Shown here in pieces: positions 26,674 through 35,001 of a stretch of 64,000 nucleotides of DNA (within the stretch, counting starts at the first letter, position 1; each line of letters starts with the position of its first letter). The notes beneath the pieces were generated by a model. That model was not told the origin of the DNA and made no database searches. It saw only the letters and a program-made list of their open reading frames with translations. Position numbers and translations under genes: made by a program. Origin of the DNA: JAJVHZ01 sp041395385 (GTDB lineage Bacteria; Pseudomonadota; Gammaproteobacteria; JAJPIJ01); assembly GCA_041395385.1 (NCBI GenBank), contig JAWLAN010000006.1, positions 372,001-436,000 on the forward strand, written 5' to 3'.

Positions 26674-27648
26674 TCAGGCTGGAGGTTTCCGATCGACGAT
26701 GCTCCCGGCCTGCAGGTCGGCGTGATACGAGGAGCGAACCATCGGTGCGCTGGCGACGTTGGCGAAGCCCAGGGCGCGGGCGTATTCGCCGAGCTCGGCG
26801 AATTCCTGTGGATGAACGAACCGCGCGACCGGCAGGTGCGCCCGGCTGGGCTGCAGGTACTGCCCCAGGGTCAGCATGTCGCAGCCGTGCGCGCGCAGGT
26901 CTTCCAGCACCTGCCTGACCTCGCCGATCTCCTCCCCCAGACCCAGCATCAATCCGGATTTCGTCGGTATCGAGCCCTGCTCCTCCTTGAAGCGCTGCAG
27001 CAGCCGCAGGGACCAGTCGTAATCGGCCCCGGGGCGCGCCTGCCGATACAGCCGCGGCACGGTCTCGAGATTGTGATTGAAGACGTCCGGAGGCGCGCGG
27101 CGCAACGCCGGGAGGGCGGCATCCATCCGGCCGCGAAAATCCGGGGTGAGGATCTCGATGCGGATGCCCGGGCTGGCGGCGCGTACGGCCTGGATGCAGT
27201 CGGCGAAGTGTCCACCGCCGCCGTCGCGAAGGTCGTCGCGGTCCACGGAGGTGATGACGACATAGCGCAGGCCCATCTTCGCGACGGTCTGCGCCAGTCG
27301 CGCGGGCTCCTCCGCGTCGAGCGGCAGCGGCCTGCCATGGGCCACGTCGCAGAAGGGGCAACGGCGGGTGCAGATGTCGCCCATGATCATGAAGGTGGCG
27401 GTCCCGTGCGCGAAACATTCGCCGAGATTCGGGCACGCCGCCTCCTCGCACACCGTGTGCAGCCTCTGGGTGCGCAGCAGCTGCTTGAGCGCGATCACCT
27501 TCGGGTCGGTGGGCGCGCGTGCGCGGATCCACTCCGGTTTGCGCGGCAGCGGCCCGGTCGCGGCGACCACCTTGACGGGAATACGGGCGACCTTCTCGGC
27601 GCCGCGCATCGCGCGCCCCGGCTCCTTACCCGTCGTCCTCTCGCTCAT
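26674..27648 (-). CDS. lipA: lipoyl synthase
   Basis: A radical-SAM enzyme of 324 residues that inserts two sulfurs into octanoyl groups on lipoyl domains. The auxiliary cluster cysteines are in CEEAACPNLGEC and the SAM-cluster motif CTRRCPFC follows. The C-terminal RSSY motif, whose serine binds the auxiliary cluster, is present. It lies 9 bp downstream of lipB and is the last gene of a ybeD-lipB-lipA operon, convergent with the M23 gene. Confidence 0.97.
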   Translation of the reverse strand: MSERTTGKEPGRAMRGAEKVARIPVKVVAATGPLPRKPEWIRARAPTDPKVIALKQLLRTQRLHTVCEEAACPNLGECFAHGTATFMIMGDICTRRCPFCDVAHGRPLPLDAEEPARLAQTVAKMGLRYVVITSVDRDDLRDGGGGHFADCIQAVRAASPGIRIEILTPDFRGRMDAALPALRRAPPDVFNHNLETVPRLYRQARPGADYDWSLRLLQRFKEEQGSIPTKSGLMLGLGEEIGEVRQVLEDLRAHGCDMLTLGQYLQPSRAHLPVARFVHPQEFAELGEYARALGFANVASAPMVRSSYHADLQAGSIVDRKPPA

Positions 27649-27657
27649 CCGCTCCCC

Positions 27658-28323
27658 CTATCCGGCACCGTTCGATGCCAACGATGCAACCTCCGGACCG
27701 GCCGGCGCGAAATCATCGAGGCCCAGCCGCTCGTCCAGTGCACGCAACAGGCGCTCGCCGAACTCCGGCACGCCGATGCGCACCCCCTCCTCGCGCAGGC
27801 TGCTCACCCGCAAACCCGCGTAGCCGCACGGATTGATGCGCCTGAACGGCTCCAGTTCCATGTCCACGTTGACGGCGAGCCCGTGATAGCAGCATCCGCG
27901 GCGGACGCGGAAACCCAATGCCGCAATCTTTGCCTCCCGCGTGTACACGCCCGGGGCACCCTGTCGCCTCGAGGTCGCCACGCCGAGCCCGGCGAGCGCA
28001 TCGATCGCGGCCTGCTCGGTGCGCCAGACGAGGTCCTTCACAGCAAGCCTGCGGCGCTTGAGATCCAGCAGCAGATAGACCACCAACTGGCCCGGGCCAT
28101 GGTACGTCACCTGGCCGCCGCGATCGCTGTGCACCACGGGGACCCCGCGGGCATCGAGGATGTGCTCCGGCCGCCCCGCCAGCCCCAGGGTGTAGACCGG
28201 CGGATGCTCCAGCAGCCATACCTCGTCGGCGAGGCCGGCGCCTCGCGCGTCGGTGAATTCGCGCATCGCCAGCCAGACAGTCTCGTAGTCCTGCAGGCCC
28301 GGTCGGCGCACGATGGTCTTCAT
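27658..28323 (-). CDS. lipB: lipoyl(octanoyl) transferase
   Basis: 221 residues. It moves octanoyl from acyl carrier protein to lipoyl domains. The conserved GGQVTYHGPGQLVVYLL, the catalytic lysine in REAKIAALGFRV and the catalytic cysteine in NPCGYAGLRV are all present. The start ATG overlaps the ybeD stop by 4 bases. lipA follows 9 bp later. Confidence 0.96.
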   Translation of the reverse strand: MKTIVRRPGLQDYETVWLAMREFTDARGAGLADEVWLLEHPPVYTLGLAGRPEHILDARGVPVVHSDRGGQVTYHGPGQLVVYLLLDLKRRRLAVKDLVWRTEQAAIDALAGLGVATSRRQGAPGVYTREAKIAALGFRVRRGCCYHGLAVNVDMELEPFRRINPCGYAGLRVSSLREEGVRIGVPEFGERLLRALDERLGLDDFAPAGPEVASLASNGAG

Positions 28324-28613
28324 AGCACCATCACGATGCGTGTTTCGCTGGTCAGATCGCGGTAGATCGCGTCGAGCTGGCTGCGACTCTTGGCCTCGAT
28401 GGTCACGGTGACGGAGATGAAGCGTCCACCACGGCTTTCGCGCGATCGCAGGGCGCCCTCGCCGAGGTCGCCGACGTGGCGTCGCACGATCTGGGCGACG
28501 AAGGCATCGAAGTCCTCTGCCCAGTACCCCATTACCTTGATGGGAAACTGGCAGGGAAAGACCATGGCCGACTCGCGGCGCTCATTCATGTCTCGGTTTC
28601 CGTTTGCCCCCAT
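28320..28613 (-). CDS. ybeD: DUF493 family protein YbeD
   Basis: 97 residues (about 89 from the second ATG, MNERRESAMVFPC). The ferredoxin-like DUF493 fold shows FPCQFPIKVMGYWAEDFDAF and SVTVTIEAKSRSQLDAIYRDL, and it ends VMVL. The function is unclear; it is nearly always next to lipB, as here, and is suggested to help lipoate metabolism. It is first in the ybeD-lipB-lipA operon with a 4-base overlap to lipB. Confidence 0.92.
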   Translation of the reverse strand: MGANGNRDMNERRESAMVFPCQFPIKVMGYWAEDFDAFVAQIVRRHVGDLGEGALRSRESRGGRFISVTVTIEAKSRSQLDAIYRDLTSETRIVMVL

Positions 28614-29229
28614 ATCGCCGCGCTGCGGCGCCGCGGTCCGGAACGGCCTTGGGAGGCCGTGGCCGCGCGCGCTCCGCGTACTGCGCCATGGTCGCCTGAG
28701 CGCTGCGCGCGCCGCGGCCCGTCACCATGATGCCAGAACCACCGCGACGATCGGAGTGAAGCGTCGTCTGGATCACAGTACCCGTGGCGCCCGGGTAGTA
28801 AACAAGACCTTTCACTTCATGTTATCGTAGTAACCACGCGGTTATTCGATACCGCGAACCGGATCGTCCAGCGCCAGCGATGGCCCATAGGTAGAGGCGC
28901 AGGTAAGCGCGTAAACCCCAACGAGACCCCGACGAAACAATAACTTAGATATTGGGCGACCGGAAGATGAACGCCGCGGCGAACGCCGGCGGCGACATCG
29001 TCCAAAGTAGTCGGGGACTGAGTGCATGTTACCGGCAGCGGGATGCGGTCGGGCGCAGGGTACGTCGACGACCCGCGTCCTCACCATGCATCCATACTCG
29101 TCGCGACGGCCCCAGGCCCGCCGCGCCGCGGGGAGGACATGCCTCCAAGGCGGGCTAAGTCGGCCGGGAAGTCCGGCTCCAGCTTGTTCACGATAAGGAG
29201 ATCGAGACTGGAACGTAGGAGTGCCCAGG
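28614..29229. promoter_or_regulatory. intergenic region upstream of the chemosensory cluster
   Basis: 616 bp between the divergent ybeD and the 29230 gene. I see no supported gene. A palindrome TAACC-ACGC-GGTTA lies at 28831-28844 within an AT-richer stretch and could be an operator or promoter element. A good ribosome site TAGGAG precedes ATG 29230. I found no sigma-28 type promoter here. Confidence 0.4.
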
Positions 29230-30897
29230 ATGTTGGATACTGAGTTTTGCCGGCAGATTCTCAAACTGCCGGAACCATGGGTGGTCGAGGACGTGCGCGT
29301 GGACAAGCCATCCAACCGCATCGACGTCCGGATCGGCTTGCCCCGACACAAGCGCTCCCTCTTCAGCCGCCCAGCGACCTGTCCGCGCTGCCATCGCGCC
29401 CTGCCCGAGACGGGCGCTGGTCACCGTGTCGTCAGGCACCTGAACATCGGTGAGATGCGCACCTACCTCACCGTGCCGGCCACGCCCGCGGAGGGCGGCG
29501 CGAACGACTGCGGATGTCGACGCGCGTGGAGCAATCCCGGATCGCGCTTCACCCAGGAGATGGAACGCCAGGTCGTCGAGGGCCTGCATCTGCTGGGTTC
29601 GATCGACGCCGTCGCCAAGCTGTTCCTGGTCAACGCCGCCGACGTCCGCGAGATCAACGGGCAGCACCGCATCATCGATTTCGACAAGCCCGCACCCGCA
29701 CCCACCCACGCCGTCGCCTACGCCCAGGCGCATTTCAATGACGGCGGGCTGGAGGTCGCCTACATCGACGAGGAGGACTACGGCACCGCGCCCGCGGCGC
29801 CGCCACCCGCGCCTCCGAAGGAAAATCAGGAGGCCGTGCCGCCGGAGTCCGATCCAGTCTGGCAGCGTCTCATCGATCATTCCGCGCACGCGAGCCTGCA
29901 GTCGTTGGGGCTGAAGATGCTGCTCGAGCAGATCCGGCTCAGCGTCACCGGCAATGCCTCCGAGACCTCGCGCCTGGCGGCCGCCCGCATCCTGCGGCAG
30001 TACTTCGTCAAGCACTGGCGCCGCAGCCAGACGGAACTCGCGTCGCTGCTGAGCGAGACGCGCGCGCAGCCGGGTACGCAGCCGGCCCAGGCGCCGGCAA
30101 GACCGCTCATCGAGCCGCCGCCGGAGACCGACCCGGGCTGGCAGTACCTCATCGAGGGACGCATACCCGTCCACGCCGAGGCCATCGGGCTGAAGATGCT
30201 GATCGAGCGCCTGCGCCTGACGCTGGGCTCGCGTCCCTCCGCCGAGAGCCGCATCGCCGGCGCCCGCATCCTGCGCGAATACTTCGTCAAGCACCGCACC
30301 CGCCATCAGGCCGAGCTGGCACAAGTCGTCGCCGCCGGCAAGGCTCACACGCAGCGCACGGCGGCCCCGGCGCACCCGCAGACGACCGCGGTCGTCGAAG
30401 TGCCGCCCGAGACCGCGCGCTGCTGGCAGCTGCTGATCGACGGTCAGCTGGAGATCCAGAGCTCGGCCGTGGGTCTGACCATGCTGCTCGAGCGCATCCG
30501 GCTGACGATCGGTCGCGTTCCCTCCCCGGCCGCGCGCATCGCGGCGGCGCGGGTGCTGCGCCAGTATTTCGAGAAGTACCGCAGCCGCCACGAGGCGGAG
30601 CTCAAGCTGCTGGTCGCCGAGGATGCGCTCTACCATCCGGACAGCAGCGGCCAGGTGGTGGAGTTCGTCGAAGTGCCGCCGGAGAACCACCCGAGCTGGG
30701 ACAAGCTGATACGCGGCGAGCTGCAGATCCGCACCGAGGCGCTGGGCCTGAAAATGCTGCTGGAACGGGTGCGCCTGTCGCTGGGTTCCGAACCCACGGA
30801 GGCGCTGCGTCTGGCCGCGGCGCGCGTTCTGCGGCAGTACTTCATCAAGCATCGCAGCCGCCACCGCGCCGAGCTCGAGCAGCTCAAGGCAGCCTAG
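29230..30897 (+). CDS. ISL3-type zinc finger/HTH protein with four tandem helical repeats
   Basis: About 555 residues, not a known named protein. Residues 1-130 look like the N-terminus of an ISL3 transposase without the catalytic part: PWVVEDVRVDKPSNRIDVRI, a zinc knuckle CPRC paired with CGC, HLNIGEMRTYLTVP, and a helix-turn-helix (GSIDAVAKLFLVNAADVREI). A proline-rich linker follows. Then come four copies of a repeat of about 70 residues starting at 29836, 30115, 30400 and 30673, each with PPE..P.W..LI, LGLKMLLERIRL and AAARVLRQYF.KHRSRH. Linkers of 20-25 residues separate them. It opens the chemosensory operon, 13 bp before the next gene. Confidence 0.75.
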   Translation: MLDTEFCRQILKLPEPWVVEDVRVDKPSNRIDVRIGLPRHKRSLFSRPATCPRCHRALPETGAGHRVVRHLNIGEMRTYLTVPATPAEGGANDCGCRRAWSNPGSRFTQEMERQVVEGLHLLGSIDAVAKLFLVNAADVREINGQHRIIDFDKPAPAPTHAVAYAQAHFNDGGLEVAYIDEEDYGTAPAAPPPAPPKENQEAVPPESDPVWQRLIDHSAHASLQSLGLKMLLEQIRLSVTGNASETSRLAAARILRQYFVKHWRRSQTELASLLSETRAQPGTQPAQAPARPLIEPPPETDPGWQYLIEGRIPVHAEAIGLKMLIERLRLTLGSRPSAESRIAGARILREYFVKHRTRHQAELAQVVAAGKAHTQRTAAPAHPQTTAVVEVPPETARCWQLLIDGQLEIQSSAVGLTMLLERIRLTIGRVPSPAARIAAARVLRQYFEKYRSRHEAELKLLVAEDALYHPDSSGQVVEFVEVPPENHPSWDKLIRGELQIRTEALGLKMLLERVRLSLGSEPTEALRLAAARVLRQYFIKHRSRHRAELEQLKAA

Positions 30898-30910
30898 GGA
30901 AGGAGGCCTC

Positions 30911-31948
30911 ATGTTCGGGATCACGAGCCCGCAGCCCGCGAACACACCCCTCACCAGCGTCAGCGGCCGCCTGGTCACGATCGCCGAGGCCGCGGCCGCG
31001 ATTCGTCAGGGACGGGCACTCTGGATCGGCGGCGACGAGACGCTGCTGCGGCAGCTTCCCACCGGCCACTGGATAGGCGGATCGATCCCCTACTTCGTGG
31101 CGCAGAATGGCGGGGAGACGACGCGCGAGCGCGTGTTCTGCTCGGAGTTGCCGCCCAATATCGCCACGGGCATCGACATACGCTTCTACGATCTGGACAC
31201 CATCAGCCGTATTGCCGTGGAGGCGCCCGAGAACGGTTTCACCATCCTGCTGATTCCGGCTACCAGCGAGCTGCATCTGAGCTACGCTCAGAATGCGCCC
31301 GGCTACGAGGAGATGTTCCTGAAGCCGATCGCGGGCTGGGTCACGGGCGTCCATCTCGACGACCTCGGCCGGTCGCACCCGGTCGTGTACAACGGCAAGA
31401 CCGGCGAGGCCTCGCGCGAGCGCGGTCTGGTCATGCACGTCGCGCTGCGTCCGGAGAAGATCGCCCAGATCGGCATCGTGAATACCTTCCGGCAGGGCAA
31501 CGGCGACACCCTGGTCTTCAATGAGACCGGCTTTACCGCCCACCGCTGCGAGGTCAACGGGGTGGAGCGCAATTTCGCCGAGTACGTGCGCGAACAGAAG
31601 ATCGACCAGCGCCTGCCGCTGGTGGCGGACTACTCGGGCACGATGATCAACGTCGGACTGCAGCGCGTCGACGAGCGCGGCGACGAGGTGTCGTTCTACG
31701 CGCCGGTCTTCAAGGGCATCCGCTACCGGTTTGCCGCGCCGGTCGAGAACTACGTCGAGGCGTTCCAGTCTGCGATACCGAAGCTGGATCAACCGGTGGT
31801 GTTCAGCTGCAATTGCGTCCTGAACTACCTGTACTCGGAACTGGAAGGCAAGCACACTGCGCACATGACCGGCCCGATGACCTTCGGCGAGATCGCCTAC
31901 CAGCTCCTGAACCAGACCATGGTCTACCTGACCGTCGAGGATGCCTGA
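30911..31948 (+). CDS. FIST-like sensory protein (possibly DUF6976)
   Basis: 345 residues, soluble, no signal peptide. Features include LWIGGDETLLRQLPTGHWIG and SIPYFVAQNGG near the N-terminus and FSCNCVLNYLYSELEG then GPMTFGEIAYQLLNQTMVYL at the end, which resembles the FIST_C ending. FIST proteins are thought to bind small ligands and feed signalling systems. The ribosome site GGAGG is strong. It lies 13 bp after the repeat protein and 2 bp before the response regulator, so it belongs to the same operon. The family name is a judgement from the ends of the protein. Confidence 0.65.
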   Translation: MFGITSPQPANTPLTSVSGRLVTIAEAAAAIRQGRALWIGGDETLLRQLPTGHWIGGSIPYFVAQNGGETTRERVFCSELPPNIATGIDIRFYDLDTISRIAVEAPENGFTILLIPATSELHLSYAQNAPGYEEMFLKPIAGWVTGVHLDDLGRSHPVVYNGKTGEASRERGLVMHVALRPEKIAQIGIVNTFRQGNGDTLVFNETGFTAHRCEVNGVERNFAEYVREQKIDQRLPLVADYSGTMINVGLQRVDERGDEVSFYAPVFKGIRYRFAAPVENYVEAFQSAIPKLDQPVVFSCNCVLNYLYSELEGKHTAHMTGPMTFGEIAYQLLNQTMVYLTVEDA

Positions 31949-31950
31949 GC

Positions 31951-32886
31951 GTGAGCGCTAGCCCCGAGAACGTAGGCGCGCCCCCTTTCGATGCCGGCCC
32001 GCTCCCCCCCCGGCCCATTTCCATATCGATGATCGGCGTCAGTGCCGACGACCGGCGCCAGCTCCTGGACACCTTCGAGGAGATCCCCGACGACCGCATC
32101 CTCTACCGGCCGGTCGCCCTGCATCAGCGCCCCGACATCCTGCTCGTCAACGCCGACGACGCCCGCTCGCTGGCGACCTGGGTGCGCTACCGCAATTACG
32201 CCCGCCAGTTGGGCGCGGAACCACCGAGCGTCGTCATCTCCAGCGACCGGACCTTCGACACGGCACATTACCAGCTCACCAGTCCGCTGGATGGCCACGC
32301 GGCGCTGCGGCTTTTCAATCGCATCGTCAGCGAACGGCTGACGGTGAAGGAGATCGAGGCCCCGCAGCGCCCGCCGCTGTCGGTGGTGTACTCACCGCCG
32401 CTCGAGGAGACAGCGCTGCCGCCGCGCCTTCTCGACATGAATCCGTCGGCCGATGAATCCTTGCCGCTCGCCTCGGCCGCCAACGACATGGTCGCGCCCG
32501 ACGTCGATCTGAACGTGGCGGCCGTGCGCGCCCTGGTCATCGACGACAGTCTGCCGGTTCGCATCCAGATGAAACAGGCGCTGCAGCCGCTGGGCTGGCA
32601 GGTGGACTTTGCCCAGAGCGGTGAGGAGGCCCTGCCGTTCCTGGACAACGATGACTACAACATCATCTTCGTCGACACGATCATGCCCAACATGGACGGT
32701 TATGAGGTCTGCCGCTACGCGAAGGCGGGGCGTGCCAAGGACGTGCCCGTGGTGATGCTGACCAGCGCCTCCAGTCCCGCCGATCGGGTGCGGGGGAAAC
32801 TCGCAGGTTGCGACACCTACCTCATCAAGCCCGTCACCCCGCAGGTCCTGCGCCAGCTGCTGGAGCAGTATCTCTCGGTGCGCTAG
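31951..32886 (+). CDS. response regulator with N-terminal unknown domain
   Basis: 311 residues from GTG 31951. Residues 20-150 form an unknown alpha/beta domain (ISISMIGVSADDRRQLLDTF, PDILLVNADDARSLATWVRY) that looks like a diverged pseudo-receiver, since the usual phospho-aspartate is not evident. Residues 190-308 are a true receiver: ALVIDDSLPVR, phospho-acceptor D near residue 242 in FVDTIMPNMDG, MLTSA and the lysine in LIKPV. There is no output domain, so it acts like CheY or PilG/PilH. Two bases separate it from the FIST-like gene. Confidence 0.85.
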   Translation: MSASPENVGAPPFDAGPLPPRPISISMIGVSADDRRQLLDTFEEIPDDRILYRPVALHQRPDILLVNADDARSLATWVRYRNYARQLGAEPPSVVISSDRTFDTAHYQLTSPLDGHAALRLFNRIVSERLTVKEIEAPQRPPLSVVYSPPLEETALPPRLLDMNPSADESLPLASAANDMVAPDVDLNVAAVRALVIDDSLPVRIQMKQALQPLGWQVDFAQSGEEALPFLDNDDYNIIFVDTIMPNMDGYEVCRYAKAGRAKDVPVVMLTSASSPADRVRGKLAGCDTYLIKPVTPQVLRQLLEQYLSVR

Positions 32887-32985
32887 GCGAACGGACGCGA
32901 TGGCAGCGGGGCGCATCGTGACGTTCGTGCATCATCTCCGCCGTTCAAGCCCGCGTGCAGCCGCGGCGGCCTGGGGGTTGGTCGC

Positions 32986-33474
32986 ATGAGCACCGCCGAT
33001 GCCGGATTGCTTCTGGCGGCCGAGGTTCAGGGTCCCGCACGCCGGGAGCGCCGATTCGGTTTTCGCATCGGGGGCGCGGGATTCCTCGTCCCGGCCGGCG
33101 TGGCGAGCGAGATCGTGCAGAACCCCGTCATCCATCGCATGCCCTGGCGGACGCCGCACATGCGGGGACTCCTCAGTCACCGCGGCAACGTCGTGCCGGT
33201 GTTCGATCTGTCTGCCCTGTTTCACACGGTGGTGCAAAGCGAATCCAGCGCCTACCTGCTGATCCTCGACAGCGGCGAACGCGCGGGCGGCGTCATCGTC
33301 GACACCTTGCCGGCCATGCTCGCCTGCGAGGCCGACGAGCATCCCGATTCCAGCGGATTGCCCTCGCCGCTGTCCGATACCGTGCAGGGCACCCGCGTCG
33401 CCGCAGGGGAGCGCTGGTTCGAACTGGACCACATGGCGTTGTTCTCGGCGCTCGCACGCATGCACGCGGCCTGA
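32986..33474 (+). CDS. CheW-like coupling protein (PilI-like)
   Basis: 162 residues with one CheW domain: RFGFRIGGAGFLVPAGVASE, HMRGLLSHRGNVVPVFDLS and LILDSGERAGGVIVDTLPAM. It would tie the MCP at 33538 to the CheA at 35002. Its place between response regulator and MCP equals PilI in Pil/Chp clusters. The spacing is 99 bp after the regulator and 63 bp before the MCP. Confidence 0.88.
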   Translation: MSTADAGLLLAAEVQGPARRERRFGFRIGGAGFLVPAGVASEIVQNPVIHRMPWRTPHMRGLLSHRGNVVPVFDLSALFHTVVQSESSAYLLILDSGERAGGVIVDTLPAMLACEADEHPDSSGLPSPLSDTVQGTRVAAGERWFELDHMALFSALARMHAA

Positions 33475-33537
33475 TACCGGAATCAAAGACCCGCTGCGTA
33501 CGGCACGGCAAGAAACTCGCGAGAGGCTGTAACGGCA

Positions 33538-34932
33538 ATGAAGTCCGCAAGATGGTCGGTCCGCGCTCGCCTCGTCGCCCTGGCGCTGACGCTGCACGTC
33601 GCCGGTCTGCTCCTGGGAGCCGCGCTGATGTATCGCAAGGGCTCCGCGCCGGCCGGCCTCGCCGACGCCCTGCCGGAGATCGCGGTCATTGCGCTGGGCG
33701 CCATCTCGGTGTGCCTCGTGGCGGTGATGGCGATCCGCAGGTGGCTCGCGCCGCTGGATCGCCTGCGAGTCACCCTGCAGCGCGTCAACGAGGGCGACAT
33801 CGACGTCCGCGCCGCGGTTCACACCGGCGATGAGTTCGAGGCCCTCGGGTCGGGTATCGACAACGTCGTCGCCCAACGCTGCGGCACGCTGCAGAGCGAG
33901 GGGGAAAGCGATCGGCTCCACCAGTCCGTCGGCGCGATGATGCAGGCGGTCACGCGTATGGCCGGGCGCGATCTCAGCGTCCACGCGCCGGTCCGCAACG
34001 ATGCCACCGGACCGATCGCCGAGGCGCTGAACACCATCGTTGGCGACGCCGCGGCCGTACTTCGCAACGTGACGGAGGTGGCCACCAACGTTGCCGAGAC
34101 CACCAACCTCATCAAGTCTCAGTCCGATCACATCGTCATGCTGGCCCGCGCCGAGCGGGAGAACCTCGAGGAATGCGTCAACGATCTCGAGGTGGCGGCC
34201 GACTCCCACAGTCACATCGCGCGCATGGCGACCGCCTGCGCGGAGGCGGGAGAAAAGGCCCTGATGGCCACGCGGATCGCGCGCGTGTCGGTTCAGAACA
34301 ACGCCTCGGGGTTTCAATCCATACGCGCGACGCTGGCCGACACCGAACGGCGCGTGCGGCTGCTGCTGGACCGATGCCAGGAAATATCCGGAGCGGTCAA
34401 CCTCATCAGTCATCTCACCGAGCGCACGCACATACTCGCGCTGAACGCGAGCATGCACGCCTCCGCCGTGGGCGACGCCGGACGCAGCTTCAGCGCGGTG
34501 GCCGACGAGGTGCAGCGCCTGGCCGAGAACACCCGCGAGATGGCCGCGCAGATCAGCGGCATCGTGCAAGCCGTGCAGGCGGACACCGCCGATACCGTGC
34601 ATTCGCTGCAGATGTTGAGCGCGCACGTGCAAAGCGGTACCGAACTGGTCGATCGAAGCGGCCGCGACATGCAGGTCACCGAGGAGGCGGCCGGCAACCT
34701 CGTGGATCTGATCCGCAAGATCGCGGCCGCCGCGGCCACCCAGCGACAGATCAGCGCAACCATACGCCAGCGCACGACGGCGATCATCGAGAACGTGAGC
34801 CGCACCGGCGCCTATCTGCTCGGGCAGGCCGAGCACACCGACGACCTCGCCGAGCAGGCGATGGCGCTGGTGGAATCGGTGAGTGCCTATCGGCTGCCGG
34901 AGGAGGACGATGGCCCCTCTTCAACGGCGTGA
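33538..34932 (+). CDS. methyl-accepting chemotaxis protein
   Basis: 464 residues. Two membrane spans (about 12-31 and 46-63) enclose a periplasmic loop of only about 15 residues, so there is no periplasmic ligand domain. A HAMP domain follows (RRWLAPLDRLRVTLQRVNEG). The signalling tip, NLISHLTERTHILALNASMH then FSAVADEVQRLAENTREMA, matches MCPs. With this topology it may sense through the membrane or through partners such as the FIST-like protein. It corresponds in position to PilJ. Confidence 0.9.
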   Translation: MKSARWSVRARLVALALTLHVAGLLLGAALMYRKGSAPAGLADALPEIAVIALGAISVCLVAVMAIRRWLAPLDRLRVTLQRVNEGDIDVRAAVHTGDEFEALGSGIDNVVAQRCGTLQSEGESDRLHQSVGAMMQAVTRMAGRDLSVHAPVRNDATGPIAEALNTIVGDAAAVLRNVTEVATNVAETTNLIKSQSDHIVMLARAERENLEECVNDLEVAADSHSHIARMATACAEAGEKALMATRIARVSVQNNASGFQSIRATLADTERRVRLLLDRCQEISGAVNLISHLTERTHILALNASMHASAVGDAGRSFSAVADEVQRLAENTREMAAQISGIVQAVQADTADTVHSLQMLSAHVQSGTELVDRSGRDMQVTEEAAGNLVDLIRKIAAAAATQRQISATIRQRTTAIIENVSRTGAYLLGQAEHTDDLAEQAMALVESVSAYRLPEEDDGPSSTA

Positions 34933-35001
34933 TCCACGCGCCGCAGGCGCGAACGGGATTCCGTGCCATTGCACCCCACGACGGATCGCGGTGCGCGGCG
35001 T

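Noticed and set aside
28582..28815. 77-codon minus-strand frame overlapping ybeD
   Set aside because: It overlaps ybeD, has no ribosome site and looks like composition-driven sequence.
29188..30978. Long minus-strand frame opposite the repeat protein
   Set aside because: Shadow frame. The plus strand has the ribosome site, the repeat pattern and operon spacing.
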